Positions 1 through 12,201 of a stretch of 64,000 bases of DNA are shown here, piece after piece (position 1 is the stretch's first letter; each line of letters begins with the position of its first letter). The stretch comes from Siphonodentalium dalli (taxonomy: Eukaryota > Mollusca > Scaphopoda > Gadilida > Siphonodentaliidae), in the NCBI GenBank assembly GCA_032622095.1, contig CP136062.1:198595887-198659886 (forward strand), in the 5' to 3' direction. The notes under the pieces are model-generated. The model had not been told where the DNA came from. It ran no database searches and was given only the letters and a program-made list of their open reading frames with translations. A program made the translations under genes and the position numbers.

Positions 1-434
1 CAGGACAATATCCGCAGATACCGCAAATAGGAGCAGGTGGCCCATACGCTCAGGGAATACCGCAGCAGCCCATGGCTCAATACCCAAGAGTATCAACAAC
101 ATACTTGGCACCAATACCGTCGTCCGTTTCTACGACAGCAACACAGTCGCCATATTGTACGAGGCAGTACATGACTTATCCCATGTCACAGATGCCAGGT
201 GGACTCGCCACCAGCCCAGCCTACCCAGGGAGTATGGCTGCACCCATTGCGACCCATCCTGGTATCAATATGAATCCACTTTACCAACCTGGGGCCATTA
301 GTGCTATGCAGAGTGTTCCAGCAGTTTCCGCTGCAACCGGATCTCCATATGCGATGCAGGCGTTTCCCAGTTCATACGGACTTGGCTCGTCAGTTACCTA
401 CCCAGGTGGTGCTGCATATAGGCCTCCATTCTAA
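1..434 (+). CDS. 3'-terminal coding exon of an unidentified protein with a Pro/Ala/Tyr/Gln-rich tail
   Basis: The frame beginning at base 3 is open from the window edge to the TAA at 432-434, giving about 143 residues. Codons continue upstream of the ATG at 72, so that ATG is internal and the real start lies outside the window. The peptide is low complexity (Pro, Ala, Tyr, Gln, Ser, Met; runs such as QYPQIPQIG, PYAQG and TYPGG) and ends in AAYRPPF. It has no membrane segment or catalytic motif. Tails like this are common in RNA-binding proteins and transcription factors, but no folded domain is visible, so I do not name it. It is transcribed towards the ATP9 gene. The splice acceptor is at or before the window edge. 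Confidence 0.7.
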   Translation, partial: GQYPQIPQIGAGGPYAQGIPQQPMAQYPRVSTTYLAPIPSSVSTTATQSPYCTRQYMTYPMSQMPGGLATSPAYPGSMAAPIATHPGINMNPLYQPGAISAMQSVPAVSAATGSPYAMQAFPSSYGLGSSVTYPGGAAYRPPF

Positions 435-1390
435 GTCTGCCATGTTTTTTGTTGGACGTTGTTTGGAGTCTGTTGATTTTTTTTGTTAATCAGTTTTCAT
501 AGTTCACTGTAGGAATTTCATCCCTCATGACTTACCAATCAGCTACCAACCATGCTCAGAACGGAATCTCAATGGTGTATACACCTCGCAATGAACTATC
601 TCGCAGGTCGCTATTAGGCATGAAAAAAATAGTGATGTTTCCGTAAAAGGAGGGAAAAAAGCTGGGTGGTCGGGCAAAAGTTAATTTTTGGTGAAATAGG
701 AATATTTTCATTCAGTATATATGCCCCTGCAGTTCTGGTTAAAACAGCGACTCACCATCTATGCAGTCCTGAGTCTGGAGTACATGTATTTTGGGGGGAA
801 GGCATTTCTATTACCACCAGCACAGTTATGTCAGTCTCACCCAATCACAACATCAGGAAAGCGATGGATCCTATCAGCTGATTGTTGGAATGCCTTTACA
901 GTGGAAGATTTGTCACATTGCTAAAAATAGTGCTTAAACATTGTCTGTCATAATTCACTGTCATACTGCATGCATTTTTACGCAGATATTATTTTTAGCG
1001 ACACAGCAATAGGTATCACCCCCAAATACTGCAGACTCAGTACGCATAGCTGATGAGTCTGTGATTTAACCAGAACTGATGCCCTTGGTATGATATACAG
1101 TAATGCCCAATCGACTCTTTAACTACAGCAGAATTATGGGTAACTTTTCAGGATTTAGTCGGAAATATGGCTTGTTGCCATTCATCGGAAAGCTCTCCTT
1201 ACCCATAATAATGCTGTAGTTAAAGGGTTGATTACTTAGGGCATTACTGTAACAGGACACAATGAGCACTTCACTCAGGTATTGGAAGGGATAATGAAGC
1301 CTTGATAGTATTTTTAATCAAAAAACAGTTGAGCTTACCTGTATACACAAGGGCGTCCCATCTTAAAACACAAGGATACAATAAAATATG
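435..1390 (+). other. Probable 3' UTR of the left-edge gene
   Basis: No coding sequence is visible after the stop codon. The first AATAAA on the + strand that I noticed is at 1380-1385. If it is used, the 3' UTR is about 950 bases and contains the fold-back MITE at 1096-1251. The extent is inferred only. Confidence 0.3.
1096..1251. mobile_element. Fold-back MITE, Tc1/mariner-like (family B)
   Basis: The element has TA on both sides and ends in CAGTAATGCCC and the inverse GGGCATTACTG. Such CAGT ends with a TA duplication are typical of Tc1/mariner elements. The left arm runs through a GGCTTGTTGCCATTCATCGG block. The right arm is shortened, so the palindrome is incomplete. Confidence 0.75.
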
Positions 1391-1714
1391 TTTAAACTAA
1401 TCTTAAGAGGGAGGTAAAATGGCAACATTTAAATGGGGAATTCAGTGTTAATTTTCAGGACAAGATTACTCAATAAAGTTTACAAACCATAGAATATTGC
1501 TTCATGTCTTGCGACATTTAATGGAAATATTTTAAACAGTGATTTTCAGGTGACCTACTTTTTAATAATGTCAAATAATATTCAACCTGGGATGAAAATC
1601 AAAATGTAGATTGGCAACAGTTCGGCACAGTTTTACTAAGATCAGCGATTTATAAATGCAATTTATGGTTTGTTTTTTGCGTTTATTAATTTTTTATCTC
1701 AACTTGATGAGGAT
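1252..1714. other. No gene or clear repeat seen
   Basis: AT-rich sequence. Apart from the AATAAA at 1380 nothing stands out. Confidence 0.4.
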
Positions 1715-2180
1715 TGGTGTCCATATTCCGTCAACAATTTCCTTTCACACACCATTCAGGCCATATCCAACATCCAATCATCACCGAACATTATATTGAT
1801 CGGGGTGATTTCTAGATGGGAGCTATCAATATTTTTTTGAAATTCATTAAAAAAAACTGGTCGCTAACTGCCATCTTGGATTCCAAAATAGAACCCATCG
1901 GCACACGTTGCAGCCCGCATTACATGCATGTTAATCAGCTAGATGGGAGCTATTGAATTTGAACGACTTTCAATGATAAACATAGCCGCTGGCAGCCATC
2001 TTGGATTTTACTCTTTGCATGAATAAATTCTTTGGCACATCCTGCAGACCACTAGATACGAGCCATAATTATTATTTTTTTGTTTATACAAATTTCATAG
2101 TAAAAGATGGCCGCTGGTATCCATCTTGAATTTTACTCTTTGCATGACTAAATCTTTCGGTATGCCCTTTGTATGGTGGG
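1715..2180 (-). repeat. Degenerate copy of the AAGATGGC minisatellite element (family I)
   Basis: The block repeats GCCATCTTGGATT, TGCAGCCCGCAT and CTAGATGGGAGCTAT, the reverse complement of units seen at 28.4 kb and 37 kb. About three diverged units are present. The terminal TAGCTCAACTT sequences are not recognisable, so this is an old truncated copy in reverse orientation. Confidence 0.65.
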
Positions 2181-3084
2181 CACTGTTTACAACTTTATAT
2201 ATACATGAACTTTGGTCCTTGCCAGGATTTACCTGCAATGGTGATTATTTTTGGGGTCAGTTTTGAGGTCAGTTCGTCGGTTGACTGCAAACAAACCATA
2301 TTTTTCTGTGGACATCATTGGTTGATACCTTGTGTATCAGTCATTCCTGCTTTAACCTGAAATTTACCACATGTCTCTTTCTTTTCTTTTTTTGCCATTC
2401 TGCCACCTTATGAATAACATTTTTTTTCCCCAAGCGAATATCTTCCAAATAGTGGTTTATAATACTGTAATACATTCTATGAATGGAAAATATAATTGTT
2501 GTTCATTGCTATTTCTCCAAGGATGAATTGTATACAATCATTCATATTGGTATATTTTAGAACTAGTTTTAGTCCTGCCAGCTCCTAATGAGAAATCATC
2601 AAAGACAGCTTTTGTGAAAGTACTACCAATGAATATAATTTGTCATGGATTTCTCTTCCAAGATTAATATGGTACCTTCTTCCTTCTACCCCTTCCATGA
2701 TGCTTGTATACTATTTAATTAATGAAGTGCAGATTAAATGTACTAGTACTAAGTCATTGGATTTTGCCCACAAGAAAAATTACTTTATGCAAAAAAAAAT
2801 TGTGCATTCAAAACTGATGACTATTCTAATGTTACCACTATTAATATTTATTTAGTGTTAAATATAAAACAGCATCCAACTCATAAAATATAGATGTTTC
2901 ACAATAGGAATCTACAGTCCTCGAAATTGTCCACGACAGTAAGCAATTCCGTGGCAACATGTGGAATCTTACATGTCACATCATAAAATTTTTCCTAATT
3001 TCAAGGGCTGGAACCTACATAATATATTTGAACACATCTGCCATGAAATACTGGCTTTTACTATTTAACTGATTTCATGCAACA
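2181..3084. other. No gene or clear repeat seen
   Basis: AT-rich with T- and A-runs. Short open frames lack any recognisable protein character. Confidence 0.4.
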
Positions 3085-3234
3085 TACATTAATGCCCTAA
3101 ATAATCGACTCCTTAACCACAGCAGACACAAGCTTTACGATGAATGGCAACAAGCCATATTTCCGACTAAATCATGAAAAGTTACCCATAGTTATGTTGT
3201 GGTTAAGGAGTCGATTATTTAGGGCATTACTGTA
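3085..3234. mobile_element. Fold-back MITE family B, shortened left arm
   Basis: TA flanks and ends CATTAATGCCC and GGGCATTACTG are present. The left arm jumps from the CCACAGCAG block straight into the right-arm sequence (GATGAATGGCAACAAGCC), so most of one arm is deleted. Confidence 0.7.
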
Positions 3235-4339
3235 AGTATCAAACATTTTAGACTTATTCAACTATTAAAGTTTGTGCGTAACCTGTCCAACAGGGAAAGA
3301 GTATATTCGTATTGAGGTATTGTTACCTCTAGTATTTAAATTATGATTTTTTGTACCTTTGGAATTCTCACACGGATGAAAAATTTGTCCTGTTTCTTTG
3401 TCTAGTCTTCATTTCTCTGGAATTGACACCTCAGATATTTTTACTGAAATGTCCTTCTGTTTTGTTGACATAGCATCCCCCCATATTATACCATTTCTGT
3501 TTTCCCTGCTACGGCATGATCACCTACTGATACTCTGTTATTGATTTCTGTCGTTTTCGCCGGTTTTACAGATTTATTTATCCTGGAACATTAACCTAAG
3601 AGATAACAGTCAGCACCTTTACGTGCATGCTTTGTTTAATGCTAAAAGTCAGATCTCATCGTTAATATACATGTATGTGTATACACAAACAGTAGAGGGA
3701 TCTGTAAAACGTCTGTTTTGTATCAATGTGTATCAATGAACATATCCAATGGAACTCTTAAATAAAAATGGGACGAAAGCAGGCTTCAAAATGCATTTAA
3801 TTTTGCGAGAATCAAATGCTGAATCAAGTTAGTCATAAAACACTGAAAATTTAAAAGTTTCGCGAGAATCTATTCGGTGATTCTCATCGAATCTTAAGGC
3901 CTGGAAAGGCGATGATGTTTATTTGATAGGTTAAAGTTTCTAGGATAGATGACACTGCAATATCTGCCAAAATAACATAATTCACATTATTTTGACGAAT
4001 CATACATACTGGCAATCATATCCTGAATGTTAAAAAAATATAAGTGACCGCTTTGAAGCACGACATGTTCATTAGTTTAATATTAAAGTTTTGTTCCTTT
4101 CTCCTGCAAATGAGATTTATCAAGATGGATGTAGGAAATACTTAAGCTACAAGCCATGACATGCTTAGCACAAACCATTTATGCCCATATTTATTGGTCG
4201 GAAGTTAAAAAATCTGGTCATATTTTACCAATAAGGAAATTTCATGCATGTGTTTAAAAACCTGGAATTTGACTTTTGCATCTTTTTTGGTAGGGTACTA
4301 GGGTTCTTGAAAAGTCAACAGTTTGCAAAGGTATTACTC
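3235..4339. other. No gene or clear repeat seen
   Basis: Mixed AT-rich sequence. No splice-bounded coding block is recognised on either strand. Confidence 0.4.
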
Positions 4340-4519
4340 TTAACCCTTTACCCAACAGAAGGGCCCTGTGCCAATGCATTCTCTTGTTGCCATTCATCGG
4401 AAAGCTCCCCCCGAGAGCTTTCCGATGAATGGCAACAAGCCATATTTCCGACTAAATCCTGAAAAGTTACCCATAATTCTGCTGTGGTTAAGGAGTCGAT
4501 TACTTAGGGCATTAATGTA
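4340..4519. mobile_element. Chimeric MITE: family A end fused to a family B fold-back
   Basis: It begins with TTAA, CCCTTTACCCAAC and the first bases of the twin-hairpin cassette (to about 4384). It then switches inside a shared CTT to the family B hairpin (TTGTTGCCATTCATCGG and its inverse) and ends GGGCATTAATG next to TA. It therefore carries a piggyBac-like left end and a mariner-like right end. Confidence 0.7.
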
Positions 4520-5381
4520 ACTGAAGTGTGTGCCTCCTCCGTGTCGGTATATCATAACACATATTTATCCAATACATTATAATATTGAAGACTTTTCATA
4601 TGATTTTCGGAGTCTACCAATGAATGATATGCTAACAATGTGTTAGATGGCCGTCATGTCACTGTTGCATGTTAAGTGTCAAAAATTTGTTTAAAGATGC
4701 AATTTAGACACGTCAATATTTTTTTCTTTCATGAGTAGCCTCATATTAACTCACATAATTTTGTAGGGGGTCGGTTTGCTATAAATCTACATTTGTTTCA
4801 TGAATCAATTATTTCTAACTCTTTCTGACTCTTTGGGTATTTATTGCTTGGGACATCGAAGAATGCCAGTTTTAATTGGGAATTAGTTGTCAGTACTTAT
4901 TTTGCGAGTTACGTAGTTCATTGCCAGAAATTTATTTTGCAACAAGAGAATTTATATATTTTATTCTTTTGTCCATACAAAGTTTTCTCAAGAGTGTATG
5001 TAAAACAAATCCTTTTTTTGTCTGACCTTTATATTCAGTGGTGATAGGTTCCATTTAGAATTTCTTGAACTCCCTCCCCCACCCCCAAAAAGTAATCGTT
5101 GACTTAGCATTCTATTAAAGTGACATAAGGTACTCAAATGTGAAAAATCATAAATTTTATCTTAGTGAATCAACTATCGTCAATGAGTAAATGAAAAATA
5201 GATGGAATTTGTTCTTATTTTCATTATTAACTCTCCAATAATGAGGTTTCTTATTTCAGAACCATCATTATGTATAATAATTACTGTCACAAAGTCCAAT
5301 TAGTAGGCCTGCAGATTTCAATATTATGCGTAACCTATTTTTCGGTCGCCTGGTTTGTGCTTAAGTTATCAGAAGATGATA
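4520..5381. other. No gene or clear repeat seen
   Basis: AT-rich sequence with a short poly-C stretch near 5075. No coding signal. Confidence 0.4.
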
Positions 5382-5583
5382 TAGTAATGCCCTAAATAAT
5401 CGACCCCTTAACCACAGCATAATTATGTGTAACTTTTCAGGATTTAGTCGGAAATAAGGCTTGTTGACATTCATTGGAAAGCTCTCACTGACAATGGCAA
5501 CAAGCCTTATTTCCGACTAAACCCTGAAAAGTTGCCCATAATTCTGCTGTGGTTAAGGGGTGATTATTTAGGGCATTACTGTA
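5382..5583. mobile_element. Fold-back MITE family B
   Basis: Both arms are present: GTAATGCCC and the ATTTAGTCGG block on the left, and their inverse on the right ending GGGCATTACTG beside TA. Arms of about 95 bases match imperfectly, suggesting an older insertion. Confidence 0.75.
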
Positions 5584-6297
5584 CATTTGCTGTTAAAATC
5601 ACCACAATTGGTAGTATTAACTACCAATGGGCAACTCATTGAACTATTAAATTTAAATGTCTCATATTGGGACTTGATTTAGCAATAATTAAGGTGAGAA
5701 TCAGTAATCGCAGGACTTAGGGAAAACTTAGGCGTCACCTGTTTTTCATCCGTTTTAGGTAACCTCGAGGCGAACTGAATGTCGTTCTCCTCAAACTGCA
5801 GGCCTGAATTAGTCCTATAAAAAAACAAATCTTTCAACTATGTTATCTATCACCACAAGAAGTTAGACATAAGCATATTTTTATGTTATTTCTCCTCCAG
5901 GGTAGAGTGTGCTGTTGGTTGGTTGGGTGCGATGCTCTTGAACATATACATGTATAAAAGTTTATCAACCTATATTTTGGTCGTTTTCGACTAGACTGTT
6001 GAAAAATTTTGTGTTTTGTCAAACATGCCTTTATTTTTATTACTGATATACTACCATATTTGGATATTTTTTATGCAGATTTTGTGTCATTGCCAACTTT
6101 TTTGTTATATAGTGAGGTGTATTTGTGACATATTCTCTGCTCTGATTGGTTTGTAAATTGGAATTCTGTCAAATGATTGGCCAATTGTTTTTGGTATTGT
6201 CTTCACTCACTCATTTAGAAATATTGAATGAAGCTCCTGAATAGTGTGGTAAATTGCAACAAGTACTGCATCCCGCTTTATGTATCTGATAGAGTGA

Positions 6298-6561
6298 TTA
6301 ACCCTTTCTATACAGAATGGATGCTCAGTTATAAAAGTATACATTGGAACGGTCTTATTCATTTGGATGGGTGTACAGGTAATAAAAGCAGATGGCAGAC
6401 AGAAAAACGGATAATACAATAGCGGAATGATTCATATTCATTGGTCGAATTGTTCATGTAATAAGTTAAAAAAGACCTATGGTTATTTGTTGAACTTATT
6501 ATCTGAACATTTCCAAAGGGATAACTACTCATCAATGAGTATTTAGTATAGAAAGGGTTAA
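6298..6561. mobile_element. TTAA-flanked MITE, CCCTTTCTATAC ends (family G)
   Basis: TTAA lies at both ends with inverted ends CCCTTTCTATACA and its counterpart TAGTATAGAAAGGG. The interior carries AGTTATAAAAGTATACATTGG on the left and TTGAACTTATTATCTGAAC on the right, both seen again in five other copies. TTAA duplication with CCC ends is the signature of piggyBac-like elements. No transposase is present. Confidence 0.75.
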
Positions 6562-7147
6562 TGTTATAGCAATGTGTATTAAAATAATTTATAATCATAG
6601 GCTAGCAATGCCATACTCTGCACTCCCAAATATATTAATTTTCACTCCAAATACATGACATGTTCATAACCACAGTTAGAAATTATTATCAAAATCTACC
6701 AATAGACTCATGCTATCACTTTAATAATAATAATACTATAGACAAATATGGAAAGCTGGCCAATTAAAGATTAACTGGACTAATGCTACCATCACTCTTT
6801 TCAAGCCCTATTCCAGCATAACAAATTTACCAATTGTTAAGTATTTTTTAATCAATCGGATATCTCTCTTAAACCTAACATTGAAAATCCAAAATGATTT
6901 GCCATCTTTTGCGACATTAATCTCTTTGAATTCCCAACAACACCGAATTTGCAAATCTGAAAGTCACCATCCAGTCGGACAATAATTAGAAGCATGGGTT
7001 GGTTTTGAAGTTAACAATCTTCTATGCCGACCCACCAATCTCACACATGAACTTTCCATACTTGTCTATATTATTATTAAAGTGATGTGCATGTATGTGC
7101 ATTATTGGCAAAGTTTTATAAGAATTTCCAATAACTGTTCATAACCT
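6562..7147. other. No gene or clear repeat seen
   Basis: AT-rich DNA between two TTAA-flanked MITEs. Nothing recognised. Confidence 0.4.
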
Positions 7148-7546
7148 TTAACCCTTTACCCAACAGAACGGCCCTGTGCCAATGCATTCTCTTATATATG
7201 CGAGTCGACCATAGGTCGCCTCGCATATATAAGAGAATGCATTGGCTTAACACATTAAAAATTATAAAATTGTTAAAGATTGTAAGAAAAAATGGTAAAA
7301 AGTGTTAAAAAAAGATTTTTTTTAGGCCAATGCATTCTCTTATATATGCGAGGCGACCTAGGTCGACTCGCATATATAAGAGAATGCATTGACACAGGGT
7401 ATAACTGTAACTATCACAATGTGGTCAAGGAGCCGGTTCCAATGATATCCATATTTGTATGGTTCTATTGAGACAGACCGAAGATAGTTTAGGCTGTTGA
7501 AGCTTTATTTGGCCGGTTTTGGCCGGTTTGTTGGGTAAAGGGTTAA
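7148..7546. mobile_element. TTAA-flanked twin-hairpin MITE (family A)
   Basis: TTAA flanks and inverted ends CCCTTTACCCAAC and GTTGGGTAAAGGG are present. Inside are two near-perfect palindromes (about 7179-7244 and 7324-7392) built on CCAATGCATTCTCTTATATA with a CGACC..GGTCG tip, joined by an A/T-rich spacer. A unique right segment containing GGCCGGTTTTGGCCGGTTTG follows. Non-autonomous. Confidence 0.85.
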
Positions 7547-8265
7547 AAAAGTGTTTAAAAAATATATGGAAAAGGTCTACGACTTGTTGAAATTTCTTGT
7601 CATCGGATGTATGATCATACTGAACATTTCAGTTAAATGTTTCACCAGAATCAGCCCAAAATATATGTTTAAATAATATTATTTTCCAAATTTTTGCTAT
7701 AAGCATATATCAAAATTGTCTCTGACCCTAAATCAGAAACAACATGTTTATAACTGGAGAAAGAGATAATTTTTATCTAAAATGCAGTTTAATAGTTGGG
7801 TAGATGTGTCAAATACACATAATAGACATGTAAACTTGAGAGAAAATTGCAGGCTTTGCTATTTTACCCATGCCCATCTTCATAAATTAATTGATGTCCT
7901 GTATCATGCATGTATCGTTTGAAAGTGTAACGTGGTGCATTGAATTCATGATGAAACGTTAGACCTATTGCCTACTTGAGTCAATGTAATAAAATGAAAG
8001 AATATGGAAATTTTGCGTATGTCACTGAACTAACATTGCGTGATTTTCAATACCATATATTTGTTTGTTTATGGGCGGCCAATATTGATAAAGCTTCCAC
8101 CAAAATTGTTCAATGTGACCTGACCCATCAGAAAATAAAAAAAAAAAAAAACAATTTGAAATTGTCGTAGTTCTTATAATAACATTACACAGAAAAGATA
8201 AAACTACTGGAATGTTTTGGTGCCATCTTATGGCATTATTTTTCAAGCTAACGGTTCATCACTTT
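7547..8265. other. No gene or clear repeat seen
   Basis: AT-rich sequence with a 14-A run near 8140. No coding signal. Confidence 0.4.
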
Positions 8266-8416
8266 TATTGTCGAAATGGCTTGTTGCCATTCATTGGAAA
8301 GCTCTCAATGAGAGCTTTCCGATGCATTGCAACAAGCCATATTTCCAACTAAATCCTGAAAAATTACCCATAATTCTGCTGTGGTTAAGGAGTCGATTAT
8401 TTAGGGCATTACTGTA
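8266..8416. mobile_element. Truncated fold-back MITE family B
   Basis: The hairpin centre (TTGTTGCCATTCATTGG and its inverse) and the complete right arm ending GGGCATTACTG beside TA are present. The outer left arm is missing from about the ATTTAGTCGG block outward. Confidence 0.7.
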
Positions 8417-8848
8417 CGTCCTTTTGGTTGTAAGGGTACAATATCTTTCTGTTGATATATTTTACACTCTTAATGTCCCAATCTGGCATGAAGAGGAACC
8501 TCAGATGAATGGTTGCTGTGGTTTGAATAGGTGACTGTAATTTCCTTTTATTTTGACATCATTTCTGAACACATTCTCAAATATATAATTTGGTGCAGAT
8601 ACTTTCTGAACATATTTTTCTACCATTATTTTTAGGAGCATTCAAATGAGTGAGAATCATTTTAGGACGGAAACTTTTTATTTTTCCAGTCTTTCATTTT
8701 TAGAATTGTTTTACCCGATCAGGCAAGCTCTTTCGACATGTTAATTCCTAAAACGCATATGTAATTTAAACCAAAAAAAAAGTTTCATTGAAATAAAATT
8801 ATTTAGAAAAACTCATGTGTTTTATTGCATTGCTATTTGACCCATTGT

Positions 8849-10196
8849 TAGCTCAATTTTACTTTGGAAAGTTTGAGCTATTGCCAATGGTTTGGTATCC
8901 GTCATCCCTGTGGGAGTGTCTGTCAACAATTTCCATTAGCATGGGCTACAGGTCTACCCTTTGGTCGGATCATTATGAAATTTGTCATGGCTGTTGACAT
9001 TGACATGTGGATGGGAAGTCATTTTGTGGTTATTTCGACAAAAAAACATGGCCAACAGTGGCCATCTTGGATTTAAAAATTCAATCCATTTATAGCACAG
9101 GCTACAGGCCGGAGTGTTGGTCTGATCATCATGAAATTTGTCGTGGATGTTAATACACGTATTGACATGTAGCTGGGAATGATTTATTTTGGGGTCATTT
9201 CGGCTATAAAATATCAAAAGTTTTCCGAATTTCTTTGAAAAACATGGCCACAAGCAGCCATCTTGGATTTGACTCCTTGCATGACCAAAGGCAAATATTC
9301 TTTGGTACACCCTACAGGCCACCTCCCTCATCCAATCATCACCAAACTTCATTTGCAACTTCGTGCTGACCTCTAGATGGGAGCCATTTTTCTGAAATTT
9401 GTGAAAAAACATGGCCTTCAGCATCCATCTTTGATTTCAAATTTGAATCTATTGGCACACCCTGCAGCCCGCATTTATTTGAGAACTGTTTTGAAAATTT
9501 ACAAGTATGTTTAGGATCACTTCTAGATGGGAGCTTTCAAAATTGAAGAAATATTTTTTATAAAAAACTTGGCAGCCATCTTGGATTTTACTCTTTGCAT
9601 GACTAAATCCTTCGGCACATCCTACAGACCACATCCCTGATACGATCGTCACCAAACTTCATATGGATATTTTAGGTGACCATAAGATGGGAGCCATAAA
9701 ATGTTTCCAAATTTCGTTGGGGGGGAAAACATGGCTGCTAGTGGCCATCTTGGATTTGACTCTGTATGTCTAAATCCTTTTGTACTCCCTACAGACAACA
9801 TCCCTTGTCCGATCATCACTAAACTTCACATGGATCTTCGTGATGACCACAAGATAGGAGTAATCTAATTTTTCCAATTAAAAAAAAACATGGCCACCGG
9901 CAGCCATTTTGGATTTTACTCTTTGCATGACTAAATCCTTTAACACACCTACAGACCAAATCCCTCATCTGATCATCACCAAACTTAATATTGATCTTCA
10001 GGGTGACTTTTAGATGGGAGCTATCAAATGTTTTGAATTTCATTGGTGGCCACCTTGTATAATACTTTATATATACATCTCTTCATGTTGATATCTAGTG
10101 TTACTTAGACATTTCAACTTTCCGCATTCCTAATCGCTCCATTGGCTGTAACACATGAAATTATCCCCTCTCCAAGTTGAGCCACAGTGTCATTGA
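8849..10196 (-). mobile_element. Complete family I element with internal minisatellite, reverse orientation
   Basis: The left end is TAGCTCAATTTTACTTTGG and the right end AAGTTGAGCCACAGTGTC, inverses of the ends of the copies at 34.0 kb and 37.3 kb. The interior holds roughly eight diverged units of 150-165 bases containing CAGCCATCTTGGATT, ACTCTTTGCATGAC and CTAGATGGGAGC. No protein is encoded. The open frames across it are by-products of the repeat units. Confidence 0.75.
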
Positions 10197-10382
10197 AGCT
10201 TTTATTTTTACCCTGGTGATATTAGATTGAAATAAAACGGCCTTTTGTTCACATGATACTTTTCCCTATTTTTCACATAATTCATATTTTTCACATAATA
10301 TGAATGAAAGTACCCTCTAACCCTAACCAATCAGATTCAATGTTCATTGAACCTGGGGTCAAATTGAATTATTATATGACCA

Positions 10383-10772
10383 TTAACCCTTTACCCAACA
10401 GAAGGGCCCTGTGCCAATGCATTCTCTTATATATGCGAGTCGACCATAGGTCGCCTCGCATATATAAGAGAATGCATTGGCTTAACACATTAAAAATTAT
10501 AAAATTGTTAAAGAATGTAAGAAAAAATGGTAAAAAGTGTTAAAAAAAGATTTTTTTTAGGCCAATGCATTCTCTTATATATGCGAGGCGACCTATGGTC
10601 GACTCGCATATATAAGAGAATGCATTGGCACAGGGCATAACTATAACCATCACAATGTGGTCAATGAGCCGGTTCCAATGATATCCATATTTGTATGGTT
10701 TTATTGAGACAGACCCAAGATAATTTAGGCTGTTGCAGCTTTATTTGGCCGGTTTGTTGGGTAAAGGGTTAA
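10383..10772. mobile_element. TTAA-flanked twin-hairpin MITE family A
   Basis: TTAA, CCCTTTACCCAAC, hairpin, A/T spacer, hairpin, right segment, GTTGGGTAAAGGG, TTAA. Both palindromes are intact (about 10412-10481 and 10561-10630). Very similar to the copy at 48927-49315, so probably recent. Confidence 0.87.
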
Positions 10773-11170
10773 TTTCCAGCTGAATTTCCAATAGTAAACC
10801 GTAGACAAGAGGAGTAATAAATTTGTATGTCTACCTTGTTTTCCTCTAAATAGGAAAGATAAGTTAAAGATACCCTGTCTGATTTAACGCCCCTAATTTA
10901 CTCTTTCTTCAGCTTCATGGGAAAAAATATTTGAGTTGAGTCGAGGAACCCGCTCTTCAAAGATTATTGAAACCTTAATTATTTTCTTCGCCTCGAATAT
11001 TTGTCAGCTTAGCAAAAATTATACAGGAAATATATACGGACATGAGCGTTCACAGTGACAAGAGTTTTGGAGGTCATGCAATGTCATGATTAGTGGCTTT
11101 GGTAATCGTAATTGATTCTCTGAATAAAAGGTGAATATTGCCAGAAATAAAATTTACAATATCTTGTGAT
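10773..11170. other. No gene or clear repeat seen
   Basis: No coding block recognised. Confidence 0.4.
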
Positions 11171-11360
11171 GCAAATATAATAATAATAATAATAAACAGG
11201 TTTCTTTTATAGCGCCAAATCCCAGTTGGCTCAAGGTGCTTTCACGCCCAAGCTTGAGTGAGACAGGGCAGATGATTGAGATGGGAGATAATTCACCGTC
11301 GCAGTGACATTCCGGTCTAAATCAGGTGACAAATCTGTCTCACGAAAGCAAGGGTGACAA
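11171..11360 (-). repeat. 3' end of a retroposon with an ATT-type tail
   Basis: Reading the minus strand, an AAAGCACCTTGAGCC..GGGATTTGGCGCTATAAAAG block is followed by a (TTA)n tail, seen on the + strand as AATAATAATAATAATAAA at 11176-11195. This form is typical of LINE or SINE 3' ends in invertebrates. The upstream part is not recognisable. Confidence 0.5.
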
Positions 11361-11582
11361 CATTAACCATTTTGTTATCCGATAACAAAATATGCATTAT
11401 TGCTTCTTTTATATGCACACAAACTTAGAAGTCAGGAATTTGTATCGTCTCTGCATTTAGGTTCGGTATAAGTTTGATTAGTTAGTCAAAAGTTAGGATT
11501 TTGCTAAATCAAGGGAAATTGTCCATGCAATGTAAACCTATTGGCGATAGAAGTAGATTATTCTCTTTAGAAATTCGGCATA

Positions 11583-11830
11583 TTAGCCCTTCCATGACTG
11601 GATCTTCCTGAATTTTTGCGAAAACCCTGTGCCAATGCATTCTCTTATATATGAGTCTCCCATAGGGAGCCTCGCAAAAATAAGAGAATACATTGGCCTA
11701 AAAATATTTACCTTGACCTTGTAAGCTAGTGCATTCTCTTATATATATGAGGCTCCATATGGGAGACTCACCTATATAAGAGAATGCACTGCACATGATT
11801 TTAATGCTGCTCCCACCATGAAAGTGTTAA
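11583..11830. mobile_element. TTAA-flanked twin-hairpin MITE, CCCTTCCATGACTGG ends (family D)
   Basis: It starts TTAG then CCCTTCCATGACTGG, and ends CATGAAAGTG then TTAA. Two palindromes share the CCAATGCATTCTCTTATATA arm of family A but have CTCCCATAGGGAG tips and a different spacer (ATTTACCTTGACCTTGTAAG). The outer sequence is unrelated to family A. Confidence 0.75.
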
Positions 11831-11967
11831 TGGACAGCATGTCGTCTTCTGTCCAAAATTACACTTCTTGTTTATAATTTCACTAAGATCTTCCCCGAAA
11901 GCTATTGAGAAGACGTTGATTTCATAAATAAGCTTTCATATGTGTCAATACTCCCAAGCACCTCAGC

Positions 11968-12201
11968 ATTAGGGTGTCTGTCATTTGCAGAATGAGGTCC
12001 CCAGAGGGTGAATTTAGTGATGCTACCCCGCATAGCGGGCTAGCATCACCAAATTCACCCTCTGGGGACCTCATTCTGCTGAATTGTAAGCAGAATGAGG
12101 TCCCCAGAGGGTTAATTTGGTGATGCTAGCCCGCTATGCGGGGTAGCATCACTAAATTCATCCTCTGGGGACCTCATTCTGCAAATGACAGACACCCTAA
12201 T
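11968..12201. mobile_element. Double-hairpin fold-back element (family C)
   Basis: Inverted ends ATTAGGGTGTCTGTCATTTG enclose two palindromes of GAATGAGGTCCCCAGAGGG type with GATGCTA..TAGCATC tips. Each arm is over 40 bases and nearly perfect. No coding capacity. Confidence 0.8.

Noticed and set aside
7148-7546. Regularly spaced palindromes considered as a CRISPR array
   Set aside because: Only two hairpins per element, with identical spacer sequence in every copy and TTAA flanks. They are MITEs in an animal genome.
8954-9424. 156-codon minus-strand open frame, the longest in the window
   Set aside because: It runs across several units of a family I minisatellite, with repeated [12 protein letters not shown]-like phrases that match the DNA unit. 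Not a gene.
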